Shown piece by piece: positions 1-9,459 of a DNA stretch of 64,000 bases. The notes below the pieces were generated by a model. The model was not told the DNA's origin. It ran no database searches and saw nothing but the letters and a program-made list of their open reading frames with translations. How positions within the stretch are numbered: the stretch's first letter is position 1; each line of letters opens with the position of its first letter. A program made the translations under genes and the position numbers. The stretch comes from Scatophagus argus (taxonomy: Eukaryota > Chordata > Actinopteri > Scatophagidae): positions 27,077,627 to 27,141,626 of the forward strand of contig NC_058495.1 in assembly GCF_020382885.2 (NCBI RefSeq). The letters run 5' to 3'.

Positions 1-45
1 CTAATCCTGCCTGGGACTCATGGCTTTGTAATGCTAATGTGGGCC

Positions 46-52
46 TATAAAT
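46..52 (+). promoter_or_regulatory. TATA box of her copy A
   Basis: The sequence TATAAAT lies 71 bp before the ATG. The mirror copy B has the identical box. The RBPJ site that copy B carries just upstream would fall off the left edge of the window here. Confidence 0.75.
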
Positions 53-122
53 ACAGCAGAGGGATCCTGGCTCACATCACAGCTCACTCTGCTCTCCCTC
101 TGAAGCTCTGCTCTCCACCACA

Positions 123-693
123 ATGGCTCCAAGCAACACCAGAGACTCTCCCGTCTCCATGCTGTCCACCAAAGACAGACACAAAGTAAGTCCTGCTTCT
201 CGTTCAGTCTAATGAGTCTTGTGGCCCGCTCGGCTCCTTTTCTCTGTGGCTTGGCTTCGCCGGCTGTGTTGCTGACCGAGCTTCCTGTTGTGTCCACCAG
301 CTGAGGAAACCGGTCGTGGAGAAGATGCGGCGAGATCGCATCAACAGCTGCATCGAGCAGCTCAAGGTCCTGCTGGAGAAGGAGTTCCACAAGCAGGACC
401 CCAACGCCAAGCTGGAGAAGGCCGACGTGCTGGAGATGACCGTGGTGTTCCTGAAGCAGCAGCTGCAGCTTCGGAGCCCGGCGGCTCGCACGGCTCACGG
501 CGACGGCTACTCCCGCTGCTGGAAGGAGACGCTGCGCTTCCTGTCCGCCAGCTCCCTGAAGGAAGCCACGCTGCCCGACCTGCGCCGCCTCCAGGACGGC
601 GGCCCCACGCCGGCCCTCTGCTCCCACAGCCACAGCCAGGCCGCGGCCAAGCAGCCGCCCGCCGCCGACAGAGCCGTGTGGAGGCCGTGGTAG
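123..693 (+). CDS. her15: Hes5/Her15-like bHLH-Orange repressor, copy A (two exons)
   Basis: Predicted nuclear transcriptional repressor of the HES5/Her15 group, a Notch target that blocks proneural genes. Exon 1 is 123-185 (21 codons, MAPSNTRD start, donor gtaagt) and exon 2 is 301-693 (130 codons plus TAG), joined in phase 0 after a ccaccag acceptor; total 151 aa, normal for the family. The basic region KPVVEKMRRDRIN with the HES proline is followed by helix-loop-helix (about residues 22-75), an Orange region around YSRCWKETLRFLS, and the C-terminal WRPW that recruits Groucho/TLE. The start is the first ATG after a TATA box (46-52). It forms the left arm of a 739-bp inverted repeat whose right arm holds copy B. 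The Her15 name rests on remembered zebrafish sequence; hes5-like is certain, the exact orthologue is not. Confidence 0.93.
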
Positions 694-1052
694 AAGCTCC
701 ACAGCAGCACTGATGGATGTTCTCCGTCACTCAGCCTGTAGGAGTCTGACCTCCACATCTTTATTCAGCGGATGTTTCCTTTCTTCTCTGATCTCTCTGA
801 AGGTCGGCGTGGAAATGACTTTGAGCTTCTTCATGTTGAGGAAAATGTTCTTCGGCTTGCTGAGCCTCCTGAAGCCTCAGCATCAGAGCATCAGCCTGAG
901 AGTCTGAGGACCTTCAGGGTCCCTCAGCAGACGTTTCTGTGAAATGAGAGGTTGACACTGTGTGTTGTCCAGTTGTTACAGTCAGTGTGAAAACAAAAGT
1001 CTTTTCCTGTGGAAAATTAAACGCACTTGTATTCTCCAAAGAGAAATCTGAA

Positions 1053-1058
1053 AATAAA
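1053..1058 (+). terminator. Possible poly(A) signal of her copy A
   Basis: AATAAA lies about 360 bp after the stop codon, beyond the end of the inverted-repeat arm (739), so copies A and B would have unrelated distal 3' UTRs. Inferred from position only. Confidence 0.45.
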
Positions 1059-1167
1059 GAACTTTTACAAATCATCTTTTCTGTGTTTTCTTGTTTTCGA
1101 TCAACCGCTTCAGAGAATAAACGACTGATGGCAGACAAATTGATTGACTGATCGGGCTGATAACAGG

Positions 1168-1176
1168 AGGTGTGTG

Positions 1177-1209
<33 letters not shown>

Positions 1210-1210
1210 A
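1168..1210. repeat. (GT)n microsatellite
   Basis: About 20 GT units with one GC interruption. Confidence 0.95.
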
Positions 1211-1424
1211 AACCCATCCACTCTCACCTGGGAGGGACAGTCCTGTCCTGCAGCTCGCCTTGTGCCTGCTGACATCAGAGCAGGGCACAGAGTTCCCGCG
1301 CCGTCCCTCAAGTCACACTGCATAGTACACAGTTATACTGCAGTTACTGCTGTTTTCAAATAGAAACCTGCTGATGAGTGCAGTTTTTAACGTAAAAATG
1401 ATTTATTCATGATTCTTTGAAGTT

Positions 1425-1650
1425 TTCACTGATGAGAGAAGAACTCAAATCCCTCACTTGAGTAAATGTACTGGTGCAGTGACAGTACAAAGTACTCCGT
1501 TACAAGTCCTGCATCCAAAATCTTGCTTAGTTTATACTAATACTTCAGATAACAGCAGCCGATTACTGTGTAGTACTTCATAATACTTTTGACAGCAGGG
1601 CCTTTACACTGTTGTACTTCTACTAAAGTAAAGGATCTGAGTACTTCTTT
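1425..1650. repeat. Dispersed AAGTA/GTACT-rich teleost repeat
   Basis: Dense runs of AGTACT, AAAGTA and GTACTTC. Similar stretches occur at about 7308-7450, 13895-14160, 26480-26660 and 51725-51900, so this is a dispersed family; I cannot name it. Confidence 0.5.
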
Positions 1651-1811
1651 GTCTGCTTCATTTGTTCTCTTGTGGACAAAAACAATCACCAGTTTTTAAT
1701 GTCAGAACTCAAAGAAAATAGACTGCATTAAAAATGATCCTTCAGTAAAAGTATGTGAAAGTACTCGGTGCAGTAAACCATGTGTGTGAACTGTTTGGTA
1801 CTTTAATACTG

Positions 1812-2076
1812 TCAGTCGTGGATCAGCGGTTAGGGTGTCGGACCCGTAACCGGTGGATCGCTGGTTCGATTCCCCGTCCCGGTGTCCATGGCTGAGGTAC
1901 CCTTGAGCAAGGTACCTAACCCCCACTGCTCCCCGGGCGCTGCACGCGGTCGCCCACTGCCCCGGGTTTGCTGTGTGTGTGTGCACGTCACTTGGGTGGG
2001 TTAAATGCAGAGAACAAATTTCGTTGGAGTGAGTTCCCTCCAATGACAAGATATGTCACTTTCCTTTCCTTTCCTT
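1812..2076 (+). mobile_element. tRNA-derived SINE (V-SINE-like core)
   Basis: The 5' part is tRNA-like: A-box-like segment near 1819-1838 and a perfect B box GGTTCGATTCC at 1863-1873. It is followed by a conserved core resembling the V-SINE central domain (TTGAGCAAGG, then GGGTTAAATGCAGAGAACAA) and a TTTCC-repeat tail. It sits in the spacer between the two her copies. The family assignment is from memory. Confidence 0.75.
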
Positions 2077-2407
2077 TACTGTGTAAACTCAGCAGTAACT
2101 GAAGCTGTCAGGTGAAAGAAGTGCAGCGTCTCCCTCTGAGATGTACTGCAGTACCAGTGCCAAAAAAATGGTAAAAATACTTCAGTATATACTTCTCCTG
2201 ATTATTGAGGCCTGACAAACACGATGCAGATCCGCTCTGAGCCCGCTTTTCCCTCCAGATCAGGAGGCAGATTAGTGAGCAGAGGAAGGGGGGCAGCCAG
2301 CAGCCGGGTCAGGGTCTTTCTCACCATCACACTGAGTGTGTGTGCGGGTAATTTAACACGGCACACTTCCTTTGTCCTGGGGATGAAGGGGGAGTCGGGC
2401 TGAGGAC

Positions 2408-2417
2408 TGTGGGAAAG
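2408..2417 (+). promoter_or_regulatory. Isolated RBPJ/Su(H)-type site
   Basis: TGTGGGAAAG matches the RBPJ core (YRTGDGAA). The wider context resembles the promoter of the third her gene: both have a GGCACACTTC segment upstream and GGACTGTGGGAAAG. No her exon follows here. Confidence 0.4.
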
Positions 2418-2604
2418 CAGCACCGAGGCAGACTCCACACAGGGGAGACGCGCCCTGCAGCCAGGCAGGCAGCTGTTTGATGAAACCAGATCTGACAGAG
2501 TCCAGCGCCCGCCCGCCCGCCCGCCCGGGGGCCTCAGCACACAAAGCACGAGCACCTCGGACACACTCAGAGTGCGGTTCAACGCCCTCTGATGGAGGCT
2601 GCAC

Positions 2605-2650
2605 GTGTGACCTGCAGGACCTGCAGGACCTGCAGGACCAGGACCTGCAG
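2605..2650. repeat. 9-bp tandem repeat
   Basis: Five or so units of CAGGACCTG. Confidence 0.85.
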
Positions 2651-3363
2651 TCTGCTCTGAGCCTGAGAGGACACGCTGCTCATCTGTACAACATGTTTCA
2701 TACAGTAAATTAAGAGAATGGAGCTGTGAACAGCTTTGAACTCAATTCAGTCTGCTGCTGATCTGAGGACAGGGTCTGTTAGGACAGCCTGGTCCCTGTC
2801 CTCAGATAAGACATTAGACCTCGTGTCTTTGTGGAGTCACGGGGGCTTCAGGCTCATTTCTCTTCATGAGATCTGCAGGAGAAAGTGAGCACAACAGCAA
2901 AGTGAAGTAATAATACACCCAAAGACTCGTACATGTACACGGTGTCCAGTTTGTTCAGCAGTATTTTCAGAAGTACTCATGATATTATGTGATGATTAGA
3001 TCAGCTGTTGTTCAGATTTTCCTATTTGGGATCATTTTGGACTTTTGGTACTTGGACTACAGTTTTCTGTTAGCACTGACTGTTATTGGTGCTTTGATTT
3101 CATTAAACTTCTCAGTAGTACCTGAGCACAGAGGCAGTGTCACAGGTGGTACAGTACTGCAATACTGTGTACATGTACTAACAACCTGTCAGCAGTCCAA
3201 ATCATCTGCTTTGTTTCAGCTCACTTTCTAAACATTTGAGCCACACGATGACACAAACTGTCTCCTCTCGTCCGTCCTGCAGCCACAGGAAGACGATGGA
3301 CCAAACTTCTGGAGTGGAAGTGAAAAAGGAAAATAACTCAGAGATTTGAAGATGTAGAAGCAA

Positions 3364-3369
3364 TTTATT
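3364..3369 (-). terminator. Possible poly(A) signal of her copy B
   Basis: AATAAA on the - strand (TTTATT on +), about 290 bp past the copy B stop. Confidence 0.45.
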
Positions 3370-3659
3370 CAAACATCAGCAGGTGAACACAGCTGAGACT
3401 CAACGTCACAAAACCAAAAACACCTGACAGTTTTCCTTTATGAAAGGCTACAAGTCAAACAAGTCTTCACTTCACTGAAGACGAAACCCTGAGGAGGCGT
3501 CTCCTCGGCTGCACGACACTGATTCAGTGTAAGAATGTTCACAAGTCGACTCCACAGGAGCCAAACGGTCCAGAAACCGAAGCGACACAACAGGAAGTGC
3601 AGAAATATCCCATACAGGCTGAGTGACGGAGAACATCCATCAGTGCTGCTGTGGAGCTT

Positions 3660-4230
3660 CTACCACGGCCTCCACACGGCTCTGTCGGCGGCGGGCGGCT
3701 GCTTGGCCGCGGCCTGGCTGTGGCTGTGGGAGCAGAGGGCCGGCGTGGGGCCGGCGTCCTGGAGGCGGCGCAGGTCGGGCAGCGTGGCTTCCTTCAGGGA
3801 GTTGGCGGACAGGAAGCGCAGCGTCTCCTTCCAGCAGCGGGAGTAGCCGTCGCCGTGAGCCGTGCGAGCCGCCGGGCTCCGAAGCTGCAGCTGCTGCTTC
3901 AGGAACACCACGGTCATCTCCAGCACGTCGGCCTTTTCCAGCTTGGCGTTGGGGTCCTGCTTGTGGAACTCCTTCTCCAGCAGGACCTTGAGCTGCTCGA
4001 TGCAGCTGTTGATGCGATCTCGCCGCATCTTCTCCACGACCGGTTTCCTCAGCTGGTGGACACAACAGGAAGCTCGGTCAGCAACACAGCCGGCGAAGCC
4101 AAGCCACAGAGAAAAGGAGCCGAGCGGGCCACAAGACTCATTAGACTGAACGAGAAGCAGGACTTACTTTGTGTCTGTCTTTGGTGGACAGCATGGAGAC
4201 GGGAGAGTCTCTGGTGTTGCTTGGAGCCAT
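3660..4230 (-). CDS. her15: Hes5/Her15-like bHLH-Orange repressor, copy B (two exons)
   Basis: Mirror copy of the gene at 123-693. Exon 1 is 4230-4168 and exon 2 is 4052-3660 on the - strand, with the same phase-0 junction and the same 151-aa length. Relative to copy A the protein shows only two visible substitutions, SAS to SAN before SLKEATL and QDGGP to QDAGP. The bHLH, Orange region and WRPW are intact, so both copies look functional. Its TATA box (4301-4307) and RBPJ-type site (4354-4363) are inside the window. The two genes are convergent (tail to tail). Notch-responsive neural or presomitic expression is inferred from the family and the sites. Confidence 0.93.
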
Positions 4231-4300
4231 TGTGGTGGAGAGCAGAGCTTCAGAGGGAGAGCAGAGTGAGCTGTGATGTGAGCCAGGATCCCTCTGCTGT

Positions 4301-4307
4301 ATTTATA
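4301..4307 (-). promoter_or_regulatory. TATA box of her copy B
   Basis: TATAAAT on the - strand, 71 bp before the ATG at 4230. Confidence 0.75.
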
Positions 4308-4353
4308 GGCCCACATTAGCATTACAAAGCCATGAGTCCCAGGCAGGATTAGC

Positions 4354-4363
4354 TTTCCCACAC
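4354..4363 (-). promoter_or_regulatory. RBPJ/Su(H) site of her copy B
   Basis: On the - strand this reads GTGTGGGAAA, a good RBPJ core about 47 bp upstream of the TATA box. The third her gene has the same arrangement, and Hes5-type promoters are known direct targets of Notch/RBPJ. A second weaker TGTGGGC lies about 15-20 bp further upstream. Confidence 0.65.
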
Positions 4364-4469
4364 TCTGAGGCCAGTGGGCGAAGCCCACACAACAATAGGA
4401 GAGAGGCATCAATTATCTCATGGTTAACTGGCCTCGTGGCCTCAGTGGAGGGGGGGGAGGGGGAGTATG

Positions 4470-4500
4470 TGAAGCCACACACACACACACACACACACAC
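4470..4500. repeat. (CA)n microsatellite
   Basis: About 15 CA units. Confidence 0.9.
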
Positions 4501-6250
4501 TTTTATTACCTGGGAAGCTTCCTGCTGTCTGCTGCAGATGTGCAGCGGCTCCCACAGCCGCCTGATGAGGGACATAAAGACATAAAGATAAGACACAACA
4601 CGCTGACACCAGATCAGTTCACACGCACCACCTGACGGGGAAAACATCTCGTTTTACATCGAGGGTCTGGCAGGACCTGAGTGTTTGATATGATAGTACA
4701 CATAGTATCTGCAGTAGTTGTACTCAGTAAACACACGTGTGACCGTTGGAGCGTCCTGCTGTGTGTCCAACAGCCACAGTGAGGTGGTGTGGTGTGCTGA
4801 AAACACCACCAAATCAACCATTAAAATGGAATTTCACACTGAAATATTCGATCTAAAACACACAAATCTGTTAAAGTAAGCTGAGCTTCCAGTGTTTAAT
4901 GAAGAAAGGAAAATCGCTCCAAAGAGTTGACGGACCGAATGATGTCACAGGTCATGTGATGTGAAGACTTTGAGCTCTCAGATTCTGTGAGATGGTTTAT
5001 TTCAGTTTAATATTCTTGTGTTCCTGCACCTTGGAACCAAACGTTCACTGAAGCCCCAGAAAAGCTGCTGGAGAAAAGAAAAGTGCTTTGAAACTGCTTC
5101 CTCAGTCAGAAGTCAGTCAGGCTTCGTCGCCTTCACGTTTGTTTGATCGCAGCAGGAAACGAGACGTGACGCTGCTGCGTGATGTGCTGTGGAGTCGCTC
5201 TGCCGATGTGAAGTGAGTTCACGTATAAAGGGGTACTTTCATGTGTATAGTTGTGTACATGTACTGCATGTGTATTTTATTCTCTTTTTATGTGCCGTCA
5301 CGGGCTGCAAACGGTGTCACCGGCTCCGTTTCAGCGGCAGGAAGTGGAGACGCGTCCGCCATCTTTGTTCATGTCTGTCATCTCATTGGTCCTCCCTGCC
5401 AAAGTACAGGAAGCATAAAATAAAAAATGCTTGGACACACGCAGCAGGTAACGATGAGGAGCGGACGAACAACATGAGCGCCTGAACGTTTCATCTTGTG
5501 TGTGTTTCACTTCCTGTGATGAGGAGGTTTCACACACGTGATGTCATCAGACGGAGCAGCTGAGCTCTTGGTTGTGTGCGTGTGTCTCAGGGGAGACGGC
5601 ACACTTCCACACCTCCTCCTCCAACACCACCCACATCCACCAGCTCCTCCACAGCACCACAGAGCAGAACTACGTCACCACGCGTCACTTCACAACGTGA
5701 CGAAGCTCATCTCAGCGACTGAACGCACTGCTGGTCTTATTGATCCCATCATGTATTGATTGGTTTGTGTTCTGTGTTGTGAGTGGGTGGAGGAAGTACA
5801 GGAAACCTCAAGCAGCCTGCCACCACCTCAAAACCCACAGCCTCTCAAATTCAAATTCAAATCAACTTTATTAGCATGAACGTCCAGGCTCAGCTGTCGC
5901 CAAAGCACATGGTGTCACAGAAGCAGACTTGATAAGATCTGTTTGAACAGGAACATCAACTTCTCAGCTCTGACGGGCTCAGACGTCACCCGGGACGTCC
6001 CGCGGGGTGACGCGTGGAGCCCCCCCCCTCACACACACACACGCTGCCCCCCTGCAGCTCGCACACGTGACACGGTTTGTTTCTGAGGGCTTCACGTCCA
6101 GCAGCCTGCTTTGATCCTCTTCACGTTGTGGTTTTCCTGGCACGTCCCGCAGACGGCAGGTGGGCGGTGTGAGCGGCACACTTCAGCTCAGGAAGTGAAG
6201 GAGGTGCCGCAGACAGGACGCTGTTTGTAGTGCGGACTTTATGACAGGCT
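4501..6250. other. Intergenic region
   Basis: I see no supportable exon. A short AAATTCAAATTCAAATC segment followed by CTTTATT near 5840-5875 resembles a teleost repeat edge. Confidence 0.5.
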
Positions 6251-6256
6251 GCGGAC

Positions 6257-6266
6257 TGTGGGAAAG
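6257..6266 (+). promoter_or_regulatory. RBPJ/Su(H) site of third her gene
   Basis: TGTGGGAAAG lies 45 bp upstream of a TATA box (TATAAGT, 6311-6317) and about 105 bp upstream of the ATG. Confidence 0.65.
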
Positions 6267-6310
6267 TCTCAAGTGTGACATGTCCACGCACACGGAGCCC
6301 CTCCCGGACC

Positions 6311-6317
6311 TATAAGT
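6311..6317 (+). promoter_or_regulatory. TATA box of third her gene
   Basis: TATAAGT about 54 bp before the ATG at 6371. Confidence 0.65.
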
Positions 6318-6370
6318 ACCGCGGTGGACACTGGTTTTCCTCGGACTCCCGTGTGACTGAAGACTGTGAG

Positions 6371-6934
6371 ATGGCTCCCGTGACTCAGAGCAGACCTGAA
6401 GCCAAAGCTGCGGAGCACAGCAGCTCCAACAAGGTGAGACACCGACACAGCGCACAGACACCCCCCGTCCTGTCTCCCGTCTCTACGGGTCTAACGTGCC
6501 CCCCCCTCCTTCCTCAGCTGCGGAAACTCATGGTGGAGAAGGTGCGGCGGGACCGGATCAACCACAGCATCGAGCGGCTCAGGGCGCTCCTGACCCGCGC
6601 GGAGCCGAGCGGCGGGCAGCCCCCCTGCAGGCTGGAGAAGGCCGACATCCTGGAGCTGGCTGCGGGCCTCCTGAGGCAGCGGGCCCTGGTCCGCGTCGCC
6701 CCCAGTTACTCCCAGGGCTTCTCCCAGTGTCTGCAGGAGACCCTGCGCCACCTGTCGCTGCACGCCCCCCTGCGGCCCGCGGAGATGGAGGAAATCAAAC
6801 GCTTCTACGTGCTGCAGAGAGCCGCCCTGCAGAGGCACGTGTCCGGGGAGCAGAGCCGGCGGAGCGCGGCCCGGAAGCGCTCAGCCTCCCGCTCATCGGC
6901 GCGGTGTCACGGCTCGCTGTGGAGGCCGTGGTGA
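6371..6934 (+). CDS. Diverged Hes5/Her-type bHLH-Orange repressor (two exons)
   Basis: Third member of the local her cluster, likely a Notch-regulated nuclear repressor. Exon 1 is 6371-6433 (MAPVTQSR start, donor gtgaga) and exon 2 is 6518-6934 after a tcctcag acceptor; 159 aa. The intron position and phase match the her copies at 123 and 4230. The bHLH (about residues 22-75) starts LRKLMVEKVRRDRIN, the Orange region is around SQGFSQCLQETLRHLS, and the protein ends WRPW. Two oddities: the basic-region proline of HES proteins is replaced by leucine (RKLMV instead of RKPVV), and the loop is unusual and longer (AEPSGGQPPC). It may correspond to her2 or her12 of zebrafish, but I cannot decide from memory. 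Confidence 0.9.
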   Translation: MAPVTQSRPEAKAAEHSSSNKVRHRHSAQTPPVLSPVSTGLTCPPLLPQLRKLMVEKVRRDRINHSIERLRALLTRAEPSGGQPPCRLEKADILELAAGLLRQRALVRVAPSYSQGFSQCLQETLRHLSLHAPLRPAEMEEIKRFYVLQRAALQRHVSGEQSRRSAARKRSASRSSARCHGSLWRPW

Positions 6935-7990
6935 CCCTACACGGACACGCCCACAGACTGAGTGTGTGTGTTTTGCTGTGCAACATTTGCACGTTTACAC
7001 GCTTGTTTCAGTTTATCTACAGTGTAGAAAAACCGCAGAGCTCAGGCCGGATGTTGCCTTCTGTGAAGGCGTGAGGGCGGCCTGAAACACCTGCATGACG
7101 TCATTCCAGCTGTTCACTGACTGGTCTTTTCCCCCTCTGACGTGCCCGTTTGAAACACGTTTACTGCGGCTTCTCTGTGTCATGTCGTTGATGTGTTTCA
7201 GAAGAGCAAATCGTATTTATCACAGTTACAAAGTGCTTAACGACCAGACATCACACGCCACACCTGACAGGTAACAAAACAAACGTTCACTATGGAGGAC
7301 ACGCAGGGCGTGAGTACTCCCTCGAGAAGTACCCAGATCATGTACTTGTACTTAATTGCCACAGTGTAGAAGTATTGTGTTACAAGGAAAAGTCATGCAT
7401 TTTAATTAAAATACTAAAAGTAAAAGTACTCACTATGCAGAATAATGTGTATTATTGGCTTGTACTGACTGATGCATTTATGTGTTCATCACTTTAATGT
7501 TGAAAATGGTTTAACTACATACAGCTTATCTTCTGGTGATGGTTGCGATGCTGATCAATAAAGTTTTATTTTGTCAGTAATGTTACATCACAATTTATTT
7601 CTGAACACAAACGCATTCAAGGAGGACAAAGGAGGTAAAAGGCTGGCCGAGGAAATGCTGAGGAAAAAAAGTCCAGCAAGAAAGGACAAAATCAAAAAGC
7701 CCTAATAAAAGAACATTAAAATAAACTCTTATATTTAAACACACTGGCAACACTGTGGTGTTTCTGCTGCTGATCCTTTGGTGTGTTTTTATGAAGCTGC
7801 AGGAGGTCAATAATGCACTTACAACATGAGCATCAATACGAGCAGCCAGAAACTTCATCTCTGCTTCTGAACTAAAGTCCCACTAAGCAGCTCGAGGGGC
7901 TCGTGGCTGCAGGAGCTCAGTGCTTTGGCAGCTCAGAGCTGCACCGTCACCACTGAAAGATATTTTAAATATCAGTAAGAAATCAGTGAA
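6935..7990. other. 3' UTR of third her gene and intergenic DNA
   Basis: A poly(A)-type AATAAA occurs at 7557-7562. A dispersed AAGTA/GTACT-rich repeat covers about 7308-7450. No other exon is supported. Confidence 0.5.
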
Positions 7991-7993
7991 TAC

Positions 7994-8147
7994 AGGAAAG
8001 CTGTGGTTCTCTGATCCTGATACTAACACACACATACACACCTTCACACACACTTTCACTGACAGGATGTTTCCATTCATTGGCATTGTGCACAAACTGA
8101 AGATCTTACCAGTGAAGGTCTGTGTGACAGTGAAACAGAGCAGATAG
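7994..8147 (+). pseudogene. 3'-terminal fragment of a TRIM gene
   Basis: Encodes only the last roughly 50 residues of the TRIM PRY-SPRY domain seen in the genes at 9460 and 24735, from [10 protein letters not shown] through [11 protein letters not shown] to CVTVKQSR and TAG. The match starts abruptly at about 7994 with no upstream exon, so it cannot make a domain. The 500 bp downstream (to about 8653) matches the 3' flank of the - strand TRIM gene in reverse complement, whereas the neighbouring TRIM gene at 9460 does not share that flank. It is therefore a leftover tail of a duplicate related to the 24735 copy. Confidence 0.85.
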
Positions 8148-8653
8148 TCTTCATTTGAATTCAGTGATTGTTGAACAACTACTCACTTCTAATACGTGTC
8201 AGTAAATTTATTGATGTAGAGGAAGATAATAAATGAACAAACATTTACAGCAGCAAGCAGAAGGATTCAAAGAATCTAATATTAAATGTTAAAGTCGTAG
8301 TTAAATCAGAATCAAATTTGTTGGTGAACAATGTGAACCCAGAGACTCCAGGACAGCAGCGTTAAGGGAAAAATATCCATCAATATACATGAAGGTCGTG
8401 TTTTTATGGCGTCTGAGAGCTCAACAAGCTCTTCATCAGTGTGACAAGACGTGTGTGCAGCATTTAGGAAGCAAACACACACAACACAAGCAAACACAGA
8501 CACACTCTGTGTTTTCCAAACTTTTCCAAGACATTCAATGATTTTTAACGCAGCCTGATGTGCCTTCAAGGCTGAGTGCTGCGTCCTGCATGTTCATCGT
8601 TACGTTCCAGCTGCAGTGGGGTTCAAACTGTGGTGAGCAGGTACACACAGGTT
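7994..8653 (+). repeat. Inverted duplicate of the TRIM C 3' end and flank
   Basis: Matches the reverse complement of about 22095-23500, except that the right-hand copy holds about 730 bp of extra DNA (22189-22917). AATAAA at 8228-8233 corresponds to the poly(A) signal of the intact copy. Confidence 0.85.
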
Positions 8654-9170
8654 AATATCAATATAAAGCCCTAAATATTAGATATGAGCATTTGAAAGTA
8701 AAAAAAAGTACATTATCAGAATAATTTTGCACAACATCCAAAGGTATCATGAAAGTCCAGTGGGGCAACAGGAGTTGGACACAAATGCAGACAGGAAGCA
8801 GGATGATGCAGTTCACTGATCAAACTGGATGTGCATCAGCTTGCAGTTGAGAGAGAAATCCAAAATCCTGTCGCTCACACTGTTGAAATACAACTTCACA
8901 TATATAATATGACGTCATTGTAGTTCCTGCACTTTCTTCAGGTAAACTAACTGAAGGTCTTCAGGTGATTTAAAAGACAGAAAAAAAAGAAAATCAATTT
9001 GTTCTGATTGTGTTTTCTTTGTGCTTTTGACTGTTGACCAAATGACAAAGCAGCACGATGGATCGTAGTCATCATTCTTTTATCACCTGTTAACGACTCA
9101 TCAGTGGGCTGACAAAACTCCGCCCCCTACATGACATCATCTGACAGCAACCAGGAAACATTTTGTCACT
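8654..9170. other. Intergenic region upstream of TRIM B
   Basis: AT-rich; I see no exon or named repeat. Confidence 0.5.
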
Positions 9171-9215
9171 GTTCAGTGCTCACGGACAGGAGACAAGCCA
9201 ACGCTCAGACTGACG

Positions 9216-9442
9216 GTAAGATTTACCTTCATACCTTTACACTTCAGCTGAAGTAGGACAGGTACAGCACGGAATATTTCCCTACTGCAGTACTGAAGTA
9301 CTGATGTACTGCGGTAGGGAAATACTTCAAACTGCAGACTGAAAAATCACTCAAAGTGAAAGTATCTGATGCAACTTTCTACTGGAGGGAGGGGAAACTC
9401 ACCTGACTTCCTGTTTTAACCTGCTGTCTGCTGTGTTTTCAG
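9216..9442 (+). other. Predicted 5' UTR intron of TRIM B
   Basis: A strong donor (gacg then gtaaga) at 9216 and a ttttcag acceptor ending at 9442 define an intron just before the coding exon. It contains a hairpin-forming segment at 9273-9328. Confidence 0.6.
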
Positions 9443-9459
9443 CTTCATTCTGAGACAAA

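Larger units (their letters stand above)
1..739 (+). repeat. Left arm of large inverted repeat (her copy A)
   Basis: Bases 1-739 match the reverse complement of 3614-4352 almost perfectly (coordinates of paired bases sum to 4353). The match stops abruptly at 739/3614. The left arm is cut by the window edge, so the repeat may extend further left. Confidence 0.95.
740..3350. other. Spacer between convergent her copies
   Basis: No coding exon is supported. It holds the two 3' UTRs, a (GT)n tract, a dispersed repeat, a SINE, a short tandem repeat and an isolated RBPJ-type site near 2408. Confidence 0.6.
3614..4352 (-). repeat. Right arm of large inverted repeat (her copy B)
   Basis: Reverse-complement partner of 1-739, covering the promoter, both exons, the intron and the proximal 3' UTR of the her copy. 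Only a handful of substitutions are visible between arms. The spacer is about 2.9 kb. Confidence 0.95.

Noticed and set aside
34-702. A 222-codon open frame antisense to her copy A (and its mirror at 3651-4319)
   Set aside because: It is the shadow of a GC-rich bHLH exon, duplicated because the gene is duplicated; it has no recognisable domain or conserved start.
1172-1363. Cys-Val repeat peptides (also near 31724, 37142, 56414)
   Set aside because: Translations of (GT)n microsatellites.
1818-1890. A true tRNA gene
   Set aside because: It has A- and B-box-like segments but continues into a SINE core and tail and does not form a convincing full cloverleaf.
5189-5759. Short open frames between the her genes
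   Set aside because: No domain, splice logic or family similarity; composition is like the surrounding intergenic DNA.
7920-8147. A separate small protein-coding gene starting at 7920
   Set aside because: The real homology to TRIM begins at about 7994; the upstream part has no family match or start context, so it is a truncated fragment.
9273-9328. A microRNA precursor
   Set aside because: The stem is only about 20 bp, too short for a typical precursor, and the sequence is made of dispersed-repeat motifs.
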